The notes under the pieces are model-generated. The model was not told the DNA's origin, made no database searches, and saw only the letters and a list, made by a program, of their open reading frames with translations. From Hyphomicrobiales bacterium (GTDB lineage Bacteria > Pseudomonadota > Alphaproteobacteria > Rhizobiales > Xanthobacteraceae): 6,847 nucleotides of DNA. Position numbers and translations under genes: made by a program. Shown piece by piece: positions 1 to 6,847 of this stretch (the first letter of the stretch is position 1; each line of letters begins with the position of its first letter). Location of the stretch: assembly GCA_003164375.1 (NCBI GenBank), contig PLTE01000092.1, positions 1 to 6,847 of the forward strand, in the 5' to 3' direction.

Positions 1-1
1 G

Positions 2-1129
2 CGCGGCCAGAACAACGTGCAGGGCGCCTGCGACATGGGCTCGTTCCCGCACGAGCTCGCCGGCTACCGGCATATCTCGCTCGACGAGCCGCGGCGTCTG
101 TTCGAGAAAGATTGGGGCGTGTCGCTCGATAAGGAGCCCGGCCTTCGCATCCCGAACATGCTCGACGCGGCAGTCGACGGCACGTTCAAGGGCATCTACA
201 TTCAGGGCGAAGACATTTTGCAGTCCGATCCCGACACCACGCATGTGTCGGCCGGCCTCGAAGCAATGGAATGCGTCGTCGTACAGGACCTGTTCCTCAA
301 CGAGACGGCGCGCTTTGCCCACGTCTTCCTGCCGGGATCAACATTCCTCGAGAAGAACGGCACCTTTACCAATGCCGAGCGCCGCATCCAGCGCGTGCGC
401 AAGGTCATGGCGCCGAAGAACGGTTATGAGGACTGGGAGATCACGATGCTGCTGTCCAAGGCGCTTGGCTATGACATGCACTACGATCATCCGTCGCAGA
501 TCATGGATGAGATCGCCCGGCTCACGCCCGGTTTCGCCAATGTCTCCTACGACATGCTCGACAAGCGCGGCTCGGTGCAGTGGCCGTGCAACGACAAAGC
601 GCCGGACGGCTCGCCGATCATGCACGTCAACGGCTTTGTCCGCGGCAAGGGCAAGTTCATCGTCACCGAATATATCGCCACCGACGAAAGGACCGGACCG
701 CGCTTTCCGCTGCTGCTCACCACCGGGCGCATCCTGTCGCAATACAATGTCGGCGCGCAGACGCGCCGCACCGACAATTCGCTCTGGCACAAGGAAGATC
801 TGCTCGAAATCCACCCGCACGACGCAGAGCAGCACGGCGTGCGCGACGGCGATTGGGTCAGGCTGGCGAGCCGTGCCGGCGAGACGACGTTGCGCGCGCT
901 GATCACCGACCGCGTGGCGCCGGGTGTCGTCTACACGACCTTTCACCACCCCGACACCCAGGCCAACGTCATCACCACCGACTACTCGGACTGGGCCACC
1001 AATTGCCCCGAATACAAAGTGACGGCAGTGCAAATTTCGCCGTCGAACGGACCATCGCGCTGGCAGGAAGAGTACGAGGAGTTCTCCCGCGAAAGCCGCC
1101 GCATCGCGTCCATGCAAGCCGCGGAGTAA
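2..1129 (+). CDS. fdsA: NAD+-dependent formate dehydrogenase, alpha (molybdenum) subunit, C-terminal part
   Basis: This is the catalytic subunit of a soluble FdsABG-type formate dehydrogenase, which oxidises formate to CO2 at a bis-MGD molybdenum centre in the cytoplasm. The gene is cut at the 5' end by the window. The open frame runs from base 2 and gives 375 residues, about the last 40% of a family protein of roughly 950. The first residues, RGQNNVQGACDMG, match the conserved formate dehydrogenase GQNNVQGA-DMG segment. They are followed by the YIQGEDILQSDP stretch (fragment residues about 66-77) and by the block ending LEKNGTFTNAERRIQ (about 116-130), both typical of formate dehydrogenase alpha subunits. 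A C-terminal molybdopterin dinucleotide-binding domain starts near residue 232 and runs to about 345, with a charged 30-residue tail. The N-terminal iron-sulfur domains and the Cys/Sec ligand lie outside the window. The stop is TAA. fdhD begins 4 bp downstream, so the two genes are almost certainly cotranscribed. The family call is secure. The symbol rests on the following fdhD-fdsD order. Confidence 0.95.
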   Translation, partial: RGQNNVQGACDMGSFPHELAGYRHISLDEPRRLFEKDWGVSLDKEPGLRIPNMLDAAVDGTFKGIYIQGEDILQSDPDTTHVSAGLEAMECVVVQDLFLNETARFAHVFLPGSTFLEKNGTFTNAERRIQRVRKVMAPKNGYEDWEITMLLSKALGYDMHYDHPSQIMDEIARLTPGFANVSYDMLDKRGSVQWPCNDKAPDGSPIMHVNGFVRGKGKFIVTEYIATDERTGPRFPLLLTTGRILSQYNVGAQTRRTDNSLWHKEDLLEIHPHDAEQHGVRDGDWVRLASRAGETTLRALITDRVAPGVVYTTFHHPDTQANVITTDYSDWATNCPEYKVTAVQISPSNGPSRWQEEYEEFSRESRRIASMQAAE

Positions 1130-1133
1130 CGAC

Positions 1134-1967
1134 GTGACGCCGCCGCTCGAACGGATCAAGCGCATCGTCTGGCAGCGGCATGGCCGCACCTCGGGCGAAC
1201 GCGCCATACCGGAGGAAACGGCGGTTTCGTTCACCTATAACGGCGGCTCCTACGCCGTGATGATGGCGACGCCGCAAGACCTGGAAGACTTCGCCCACGG
1301 CTTTAGCGTGACCGAAGGCATCGTATCGTCGATCGACGAAATCGAGCGGCTGGAGGTCATCGAGGAGAAACTCGGCATTGAGCTTAGGATGTGGCTCGCG
1401 GAACCGCGCGGAGCCGCCTATGGCGAGCGGCGCAGGCGCCTTGCCGGGCCGACCGGTTGCGGATTGTGCGGGATCGAATCCTTAAGCGAAGCGATGCGGA
1501 AGCCGCCCAAGCTGCAAAGCGAGGCAACCTTCCGTCCGGAAGACATCATGAGGGCCCTCGATGCGCTCTTGCCGGCGCAAGCGCTCAATCGCGAAACGCG
1601 CGCCGTCCATGCCGCGGCGTTTTTCTTGCAGGGGCAGGGATTGATCGCGATCCGCGAGGACGTCGGCCGCCATAATGCACTCGACAAGCTTGCCGGCGCG
1701 CTGGCGCGGCGGCGCGTGCCGGCCGCGGAAGGCTTCGTCGTTTTCACCAGCCGCGTCTCGGTCGAAATGATTCAGAAGGCCGCGGCGATCGGCGTACCGC
1801 TCGTCGTCGCCGTGTCGGCGCCGACGGCACTCGCCGTGCGCATGGCGGAAGCCGCCGGAATTACGCTCGTTGCAGTCGCGCGCCACGACGGCTTCGAAAT
1901 CTACACCCACGCGCAACGCATTCTGCAGGAAACAGCCGCCGAAAAAGTGCCCGCTCATGTCGCATGA
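1134..1967 (+). CDS. fdhD: Formate dehydrogenase accessory sulfurtransferase FdhD (FdsC)
   Basis: FdhD moves sulfur from a cysteine desulfurase to the molybdenum cofactor of formate dehydrogenase, a step needed for activity. The 277-residue protein is full length for the family. The CxxC pair that carries the persulfide is visible as GPTGCGLCGIES, Cys109 and Cys112. The conserved IREDVGRHNALDK segment lies at about 173-185 and the SRVSVEMIQKAA helix at 206-217. The GTG start is preceded by GGAG at 1123-1126, inside the end of fdsA, with a 7-nt spacer. This fixes the start and suggests coupling to fdsA translation. In fds operons this gene is usually called fdsC. Its 3' end overlaps fdsD by 11 bp. 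It would serve FdsA and could also serve the second molybdenum enzyme in the window, which is inference only. Confidence 0.96.
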   Translation: MTPPLERIKRIVWQRHGRTSGERAIPEETAVSFTYNGGSYAVMMATPQDLEDFAHGFSVTEGIVSSIDEIERLEVIEEKLGIELRMWLAEPRGAAYGERRRRLAGPTGCGLCGIESLSEAMRKPPKLQSEATFRPEDIMRALDALLPAQALNRETRAVHAAAFFLQGQGLIAIREDVGRHNALDKLAGALARRRVPAAEGFVVFTSRVSVEMIQKAAAIGVPLVVAVSAPTALAVRMAEAAGITLVAVARHDGFEIYTHAQRILQETAAEKVPAHVA

Positions 1968-2193
1968 CGCCTCGCCCAACAAACTCGTCTATATGGCGAA
2001 CCAGATCGGCAAGTTCTTTGCCAGCCAAGGCACGGAGCAAGCCGTCTCCGGCACCGCCGATCACATCAAGAAGTTTTGGGAACCGCGTATGCGCGCCGCA
2101 ATCTTCGCGCATCTGGAAAAGGGCGGCGCTGGTCTCGACGCTAATGTCCGCCGCGCGATCGAAACTTTACAGAAAGAGGCGGCGCCGACGTAA
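1957..2193 (+). CDS. fdsD: Formate dehydrogenase delta subunit FdsD
   Basis: This is a small protein of 78 residues, the usual size for FdsD, the last gene of fdsGBACD-type operons. It is needed for, or associated with, the mature NAD+-linked formate dehydrogenase, though its exact role in the complex is less clear than that of the other subunits. Recognisable family blocks are LVYMANQIGKFFASQG (residues 10-25), HIKKFWEPRMR (36-46) and GLDANVRRAI (59-68). I chose the ATG at 1957 because the conserved block begins before the inner ATG at 1993. A longer in-frame extension into fdhD coding sequence is not credible. The start sits 11 bp inside fdhD in another frame, and there is no strong Shine-Dalgarno sequence, only a purine run at 1941-1947. 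Translation is therefore probably coupled to that of fdhD. There are no membrane segments or signal peptide. Confidence 0.92.
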   Translation: MSHDASPNKLVYMANQIGKFFASQGTEQAVSGTADHIKKFWEPRMRAAIFAHLEKGGAGLDANVRRAIETLQKEAAPT

Positions 2194-2195
2194 CG

Positions 2196-2825
2196 TCAGC
2201 CCGCTCTGCGCGCCAAGCCGTGCGCGGCGCGGCGGCCGATCCAGTTGCCGAGCGCCTTGACGAACACATTCGGCCTGGTCTTTTCGTCCATCGCAATCAC
2301 GTGTTCGCCCGGCACCGCATTCGCGCTGCGGCCGCGCCGGTTGCCGCCATTGCGGACGGCGGTCCGCGATTTGCCGCGCAAGGTTTTATTCTGGTATTTT
2401 TTCACGTGGTCGAGCGCGATCGGGCCGACATGGGTGAGAAACACCTTTTCATGCGCGCGGCTCAACGTCTCGATGGCTTGCCGCAGCGGCAGCCATTTCA
2501 CGGCTTTGACGTCGTCCATCAGCTCATGCACCGGCGGCCCATTGGTGCGCATCAGCCAGAACTGCACGATCTTGACCTTGCCTTCGACGGCATAGGACAT
2601 CGAGCCGAGAAATTCGTGGACCGTGACGTCGTGCCCGGTCTCTTCCCGCACTTCCCGCTTGGCGGCATCGCGCGGGTGCTCGCGCGGCATCAGCTTGCCC
2701 TTCGGCAGCACCCAGACCTTTTCCCGCCGCAGCCGCACCACAGCGATCCGCGGTCGTGATGCGCCGCGTAAGACAATACCGCCCGCGGCGAGGATCGGCG
2801 CAAAGCGCTTGGCAGAATCAGTCAT
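2196..2825 (-). CDS. Nudix hydrolase
   Basis: The 209-residue protein belongs to the Nudix superfamily, which cleaves nucleoside diphosphates linked to another moiety. The Nudix box is complete: Gly43, Glu49, then REVREETG at 57-64, giving G-x5-E-x7-R-E-V-x-E-E-x-G with the metal-binding glutamates Glu58, Glu61 and Glu62. The core covers about residues 8-140. After it comes a basic, probably flexible tail of some 65 residues, rich in Lys/Arg and unlike the core. The substrate cannot be read from the sequence. Diadenosine polyphosphate or damaged-nucleotide hydrolysis are possibilities for this class. The ATG at 2825 is preferred because the domain begins a few residues later. A weak AGG lies about 7 nt upstream. 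The same frame is also open back to a GTG at 2945, which would add 40 residues (see findings). The gene is on the same strand as the dehydrogenase and 116 bp downstream of it. It converges on fdsD with a 2-bp gap. Confidence 0.9.
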   Translation of the reverse strand: MTDSAKRFAPILAAGGIVLRGASRPRIAVVRLRREKVWVLPKGKLMPREHPRDAAKREVREETGHDVTVHEFLGSMSYAVEGKVKIVQFWLMRTNGPPVHELMDDVKAVKWLPLRQAIETLSRAHEKVFLTHVGPIALDHVKKYQNKTLRGKSRTAVRNGGNRRGRSANAVPGEHVIAMDEKTRPNVFVKALGNWIGRRAAHGLARRAG

Positions 2826-2941
2826 ATTCAACCTATGCCGGACCAAACTGCGCGCGGCAAGCCGCAATTGCACGTAAGGTGCGCACCGGCCAGGCGATTC
2901 CTCAGCCGGCGCCGCGCCGTCGTGCTTGCCGGCCGCCCCGT
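2826..2941. other. Gap between the quinone oxidoreductase-like gene and the Nudix gene
   Basis: These 116 bp separate two genes on the minus strand. I see no convincing terminator, only a GC-rich 6-bp inverted repeat (GCCGGC at 2905-2910 and 2928-2933) with a 17-base loop and no T-run. The whole gap is open in the Nudix reading frame. A TTGCCG and a CATAGG sit 17 bp apart on the minus strand just before the Nudix ATG, but the second would lie only 6 bases from the start codon, so I do not call a promoter. Readthrough from the upstream gene is plausible. Confidence 0.5.
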
Positions 2942-3916
2942 TCACGCGACCACGATGACAATCTTACCGAAATGCTGGTTGGCGCGCATCATGGCGAGCG
3001 CATCGCCGATGTCATTGAGCTTGAAGGTCTTGTCGATCGGCAGCGTGAGCTTGCCAGACTCGACGGCCGGCCACAGATCGGCGCGCATCAGGCGGTTGAT
3101 CTCGCGGACTTCCTCGGCCGTACGTGTACGAAATGTGACACCGATATAATCGACGCGCTTGAGCGCGTGCAGATCGAAATTGAATTCGCCTTTCATGCCG
3201 CCGAGCCGGCCGACATTGACGATGCGGCCGAGGAGTGCGGCCGCTTCGAGGTTGCCGTTGGCGACGCCGCCGGAAATCATATCGACGATCAGATCGACGC
3301 CCTTGCCGCCAGTGGCCTTTTTCACCTCGGCCGGCCAGTTCGGATCGCCGGAATCGAGCGCGACATCGCAGCCGTATTCTTTGAGCCGCGCCCGGCGCTC
3401 CGCATTGGTCGATGTCCCTAACACCAGCGACGCGCCCAATAATTTGCCGATCTGCATGCCCATCAGGCCGACGCCCGAGCTTGCGCCCTGCATCAACAGC
3501 GTTTCGCCAGGCCTGAGCCGCCCGGCCGTCGCCACCGCGTTGTGCATGGTCTGCAGCGCGATCGGAAAGCATGCCGCCTGCTCGTAACTCATGTTGTTGC
3601 CCGGGATGCGATGCACCCGGCCGGCATCGGTGACGACGTATTCCGCGATGCCGCCCGGCGCCGAAGCCATGACGCGGTCGCCGGGCTTGAAATCCTTGAC
3701 CTCGGTGCCGACCGCCTCGACCTCGCCGGAGCATTCCAGCCCGATCCGGGCGCCGACGCCGCCGACGCTGCCGTGCTGGTGGCCGAGCGCGACCAACAGA
3801 TCGGCGCGATTGAGGCTGGAGGCCTTAATCCGGATCAAAACCTCGTTAGGCTTGGGCTCGGGCTTCGGCAGGTCGCGGATTTCGGCCCCGCCGGTGCCGA
3901 GAACGGCTGCTTTCAT
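2942..3916 (-). CDS. Zinc-free medium-chain dehydrogenase/reductase, NADPH:quinone oxidoreductase-like
   Basis: The 324-residue protein belongs to the medium-chain dehydrogenase/reductase superfamily, quinone oxidoreductase (QOR/PIG3-like) branch. These proteins use NAD(P)H to reduce quinones or activated double bonds. The N-terminal GroES-like catalytic domain covers about 1-115, with SSLNRADLL at 33-41 and a GLECSGEVEAVG strand-turn at 59-70. The Rossmann domain follows, with nucleotide-binding GASSGVG at 144-150. The structural-zinc cysteine cluster of alcohol dehydrogenases is absent, which fits the zinc-free branch. The C-terminal LWPAVESGKL...HFGKIVIVV stretch is typical of the family. 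The start at 3916 is chosen over the frame's earlier start at 3937 because a strong GGAGG (3924-3928) precedes it with a 7-nt spacer, and because MKAAVL is the usual family N-terminus. It is divergent from the molybdenum oxidoreductase. The physiological substrate is unknown. Confidence 0.93.
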   Translation of the reverse strand: MKAAVLGTGGAEIRDLPKPEPKPNEVLIRIKASSLNRADLLVALGHQHGSVGGVGARIGLECSGEVEAVGTEVKDFKPGDRVMASAPGGIAEYVVTDAGRVHRIPGNNMSYEQAACFPIALQTMHNAVATAGRLRPGETLLMQGASSGVGLMGMQIGKLLGASLVLGTSTNAERRARLKEYGCDVALDSGDPNWPAEVKKATGGKGVDLIVDMISGGVANGNLEAAALLGRIVNVGRLGGMKGEFNFDLHALKRVDYIGVTFRTRTAEEVREINRLMRADLWPAVESGKLTLPIDKTFKLNDIGDALAMMRANQHFGKIVIVVA

Positions 3917-3923
3917 GACGTTT

Positions 3924-3928
3924 CCTCC
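3924..3928 (-). promoter_or_regulatory. Shine-Dalgarno site of the quinone oxidoreductase-like gene
   Basis: On the minus strand the sequence reads GGAGG, then seven bases, then the ATG at 3916. It is the best ribosome-binding site in the window and decides the start of this gene against the upstream in-frame alternative at 3937. Confidence 0.85.
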
Positions 3929-3936
3929 GCTGCGCA

Positions 3937-3942
3937 ATTATG
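3937..3942 (-). promoter_or_regulatory. Possible -10 element for the quinone oxidoreductase-like gene
   Basis: The 81-bp divergent gap (3917-3997) must hold control signals for at least one of the two genes flanking it. On the minus strand it contains CATAAT, a five-of-six match to the TATAAT consensus. The hexamer 17 bp upstream is GTAGCA, a poor -35. The predicted transcript start would fall only a few bases before the Shine-Dalgarno site. Plus-strand candidates are no better: TTGACG at 3968-3973 has no well-spaced -10 partner. This is a tentative call. Confidence 0.25.
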
Positions 3943-3997
3943 GCAGTGAATCCAGTCTGTGCTACCTTTGACGCTGCCTGAAAGGCCCCGGTCGATA

Positions 3998-6088
3998 ATG
4001 AACCAATTGGTCCGCCCCCGCATCGCCGCCTCGGCCTGCCCACACGACTGCCCGTCGACCTGCGCGCTTGAGGTCGAGGTGTTCGATGGGCAGACCATCG
4101 GCCGCGTCCGCGGCGCGAAGGACAATGCCTACACCGCGGGCGTGATCTGCGCCAAGGTCGCGCGCTACGCAGAGCGCGTGCATCATCCCGACCGGCTGAA
4201 AGCGCCGCTGCGCCGCGTCGGCGGCAAGGGCTCGGGCAAATTCGCACCGATCTCCTGGGACGACGCGCTCGATCTGGTCGCCGAGAAATTTCAGCGCGCC
4301 GAGGAAAAGCACGGCTCACAGGCGGTTTGGCCGTATCTCTATGCGGGCACCATGGGCTATGTCATGCGCGACGGTATCCACCGCCTGCGCCACGCCAAAA
4401 AATATTCCGGCTTCTTCTCCACCATCTGCGTCAATCCGGCCTGGACCGGCTTTATTGCCGGCACCGGCAAGCTCGCCGGCTCAGATCCGCGTGAAATGGC
4501 GAAGTCGGATCTGGTGGTGATCTGGGGCACCAATGCGGTGAACACCCAGGTCAACGTGATGACGCATGCGACCCGGGCCCGCAAGGAACGCGGCGCCAAG
4601 ATCGTCGCTATCGACGTCTACATGAATTCGACGATGAAGCAGGCCGATCTGGCGGTGCTGATCCGGCCCGGCACCGACGGCGCGCTCGCCTGTGCGGTGA
4701 TGCATTGCCTGTTCCGCGACGGCAACGCCGACTGGGATTATTTGCATCGCTACACCGACGCGCCCAAAGACCTCGCCGAACATTTGCGGACCCGCGACCC
4801 GGCCTGGGCGTCGGCGATCACCGGCTGTCCGGTCGAGACCATCGAAGCCTTCGCCCGCATGGCCGGCGAAAGAAAGCGCGCTTATTTCCGGCTCGGCTAC
4901 GGCTTCTCGCGGTCGAGGAACGGCGCCACCAATATGCACGCGGCGAGCTGCATCGCCGCCGTCACCGGCGCCTGGCAGCTCGAAGGCGGCGGCGCGTTCC
5001 ACAACAACGGCGCGGTGTTTCATCTCGATACCAGCCTGATCGATGGCGGCGACCTGCGCGATCCGGCCGTTCGCATGCTCGACCAGTCGCGCATCGGCGC
5101 CATCCTGACCGGCGATGCCGAAGCGCTGCAAGGCGGCCCGCCGGTGACCGCGATGATGATCCAGAACACCAATCCGCTTTCCGTGGCGCCCGATCAGAAC
5201 ACCGTCAAGCGCGGCTTTGCCCGCGACGATCTGTTCGTCTGCGTGCACGAACAGTTCATGACCGATACCGCCAAAGTCGCGGATATCGTCTTGCCGGCGA
5301 CCATGTTCGTCGAACACGACGACATCTATACCGCGGGCGGCAGCCAATACATCCTGCTCGGGCCGAAGCTGATCGAGCCGCCCGGCGAATGCCGCTCGAA
5401 CCACGACGTGATCTGCGCGCTTGGCAAGCGCCTTGGCGCCGAACATCCGGGCTTTGCCATGACGCCGCGCCAATTGATCGACGGCACGCTGCGCAAATCC
5501 GGCTGGGGCAGCTTTGCCGACATCGAGAAGAACCGGTGGATCGATTGCCAGACCGATTTTGCCACCGCGCATTATCTCAACGGCTTCGCTTATCCCGACG
5601 GCAAATTCCGCTTCAAGCCGGACTGGCCCAGCGTGCCGTTCCGCCGCTGGCACCGCAACGTGCCGTCGCGGCCGTTCACCACGCTGCCCGACCACTGGGA
5701 GGTGATCGAGGAGGCCGATGCCGAACATCCGTTCCGGCTCGCCACTTCGCCGGCGCGCGGCTTCCTCAATTCGAGCTTCACCGAAACGCCGACCTCGCTC
5801 GGCAATGAGCGGCGGCCCGAGGTGATGATTCATCCCGACGACGCGGCGACGCTCGGCGTAGCGGCTGGCGACGAGGTCACGCTCGGCAACCGCCGCGGCG
5901 AGGTGCGGCTGCATGCAAAACTGTTCGACGGCGTACGGCGCGGCGTCCTGATCGCGGAATCGATCTGGCCGAATTCGGCTTACGCCGACGGCTGCGGCAT
6001 CAATACGCTGACCGGCGCCGACTCGATCGCGCCGTTCGGCGGGGCTGCGTTCCACGACAACAAAGTATGGCTGCGCAAGCGCGGATAG
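3998..6088 (+). CDS. Molybdopterin-dependent oxidoreductase (DMSO reductase superfamily), substrate unknown
   Basis: The 696-residue protein is a complete bis-MGD enzyme. The N-terminal Mo4Fe4S domain has Cys14-x3-Cys18-x3-Cys22-x28-Cys51 to bind one 4Fe-4S cluster. The large molybdopterin domain runs from about 68 to 470, with the typical NTNPLSVAPD and DTAKVADIVLPATMFVEHDD stretches at roughly 389-443. The dinucleotide-binding domain covers about 577-690. By eye, STICVNPAWTG (141-151) lines up with the ligand loop of E. coli FdhF, putting Cys144 in place of selenocysteine 140. This is inference. There is no Tat signal or membrane segment, so it is probably cytoplasmic. It lacks the extra N-terminal iron-sulfur domains of FdsA. 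The ATG at 3998 is chosen because the family N-terminus begins close before the first Cys. A GTG at 3959 is in frame but has no ribosome-binding site. Only a distant GAAAGG (3980-3985, 12-nt spacer) precedes the chosen start. No electron-transfer subunit gene lies alongside it. Confidence 0.9.
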   Translation: MNQLVRPRIAASACPHDCPSTCALEVEVFDGQTIGRVRGAKDNAYTAGVICAKVARYAERVHHPDRLKAPLRRVGGKGSGKFAPISWDDALDLVAEKFQRAEEKHGSQAVWPYLYAGTMGYVMRDGIHRLRHAKKYSGFFSTICVNPAWTGFIAGTGKLAGSDPREMAKSDLVVIWGTNAVNTQVNVMTHATRARKERGAKIVAIDVYMNSTMKQADLAVLIRPGTDGALACAVMHCLFRDGNADWDYLHRYTDAPKDLAEHLRTRDPAWASAITGCPVETIEAFARMAGERKRAYFRLGYGFSRSRNGATNMHAASCIAAVTGAWQLEGGGAFHNNGAVFHLDTSLIDGGDLRDPAVRMLDQSRIGAILTGDAEALQGGPPVTAMMIQNTNPLSVAPDQNTVKRGFARDDLFVCVHEQFMTDTAKVADIVLPATMFVEHDDIYTAGGSQYILLGPKLIEPPGECRSNHDVICALGKRLGAEHPGFAMTPRQLIDGTLRKSGWGSFADIEKNRWIDCQTDFATAHYLNGFAYPDGKFRFKPDWPSVPFRRWHRNVPSRPFTTLPDHWEVIEEADAEHPFRLATSPARGFLNSSFTETPTSLGNERRPEVMIHPDDAATLGVAAGDEVTLGNRRGEVRLHAKLFDGVRRGVLIAESIWPNSAYADGCGINTLTGADSIAPFGGAAFHDNKVWLRKRG

Positions 6089-6110
6089 AGCAATCAAATT
6101 GAACCAACCT

Positions 6111-6175
6111 CGTCATTGCGAGGAGCGAAGCGACGAAGCAATCCAGTTTCGGCGGCGCAGCGCTGGATTGCTTCG

Positions 6176-6192
<17 letters not shown>
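6111..6192. repeat. Palindromic intergenic repeat element (REP-like)
   Basis: This is an imperfect inverted repeat. The left arm is 6111-6146, the loop 6147-6162 and the right arm 6163-6192. The outer 12 bases (CGTCATTGCGAG) and the inner 12 bases (GAAGCAATCCAG) of each arm pair exactly. Between these blocks the left arm has 12 bases and the right arm 6, which leaves an internal bulge. I recognise the sequence as a dispersed element common in Bradyrhizobiaceae and relatives. It lies between two convergent genes, after the molybdenum oxidoreductase and across the end of the ABC ATPase gene. Its RNA could fold into a long hairpin on either strand and act as a transcription stop or 3'-end protector, but there is no T-tract of the intrinsic-terminator kind. 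Confidence 0.88.

Positions 6193-6847
<655 letters not shown>

Noticed and set aside
338..1234. 298-codon minus-strand frame opposite fdsA and the start of fdhD
   Set aside because: It runs across the ends of two well-supported plus-strand genes, shows no domain, and has the composition of a GC-rich shadow.
1870..1956. N-terminal extension of fdsD upstream of the ATG at 1957
   Set aside because: It lies wholly inside fdhD in another frame. The 78-residue product from 1957 already has the normal family length and begins just before the conserved block.
2905..2933. Possible terminator hairpin after the quinone oxidoreductase-like gene
   Set aside because: The stem is only 6 bp with a 17-base loop and no following T-run. 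GCCGGC is frequent by chance in DNA of this composition.
3959..3997. GTG start at 3959 for the molybdenum oxidoreductase
   Set aside because: It adds 13 residues with no ribosome-binding site in front. The ATG at 3998 places the first cluster cysteine at the usual distance from the N-terminus. The evidence is not decisive.
4481..6097. 538-codon open frame on the minus strand opposite the molybdenum oxidoreductase
   Set aside because: The plus-strand frame has unmistakable family motifs throughout. The antisense product has no recognisable domain, and long antisense frames are expected in GC-rich coding DNA.

Overview
The window is GC-rich and densely coded, and looks like chromosome from an alphaproteobacterium, probably the Bradyrhizobium/Rhodopseudomonas/Xanthobacteraceae side of the Hyphomicrobiales. 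Three things point there: alphaproteobacterial protein signatures, the fds-type formate dehydrogenase gene order, and an 82-bp palindromic repeat (its spurious translation contains the familiar 'HCEERSDEAIQ' string) that I recall as scattered through genomes of that group. The placement is an inference from recognition, not from a search.

Layout: (1) 2-2193, plus strand: the 3' end of a soluble NAD+-linked molybdenum formate dehydrogenase operon, in the order fdsA (3' part only), fdhD (called fdsC in fds operons) and fdsD. The genes are 4 bp apart or overlap by 11 bp. (2) 2196-3916, minus strand: a Nudix hydrolase and, upstream of it on the same strand, a zinc-free quinone-oxidoreductase-type dehydrogenase. 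The Nudix gene converges on fdsD with only 2 bp between the stop codons. (3) 3998-6088, plus strand: a second molybdopterin oxidoreductase, unrelated in detail to FdsA, divergent from the dehydrogenase across 81 bp. (4) 6111-6192: the palindromic repeat. (5) 6176-6847, minus strand: an ABC transporter ATPase of sugar-import type, cut by the window edge at its Walker A motif. Its stop codon lies inside the repeat.

How they work together: FdsA carries the bis-MGD centre that oxidises formate to CO2. FdhD passes sulfur to that cofactor, and FdsD is a small accessory/structural subunit. The subunits that take the electrons to NAD+ (FdsB, FdsG) would lie upstream of the window. The second molybdenum enzyme has a complete 4Fe-4S plus molybdopterin architecture and a probable Cys ligand, but no partner subunit is visible. 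Its substrate is unknown and it may be another FdhD client. The dehydrogenase, Nudix and ABC genes have no evident link to formate metabolism.

No stretch over 300 bases lacks a gene. I see no tRNA, rRNA, CRISPR or insertion sequence. I do not see a clearly new system. The items most worth a second look are the orphan molybdenum enzyme, the repeat that provides the end of the ABC gene, and the ambiguous Nudix start that overlaps the upstream stop codon.
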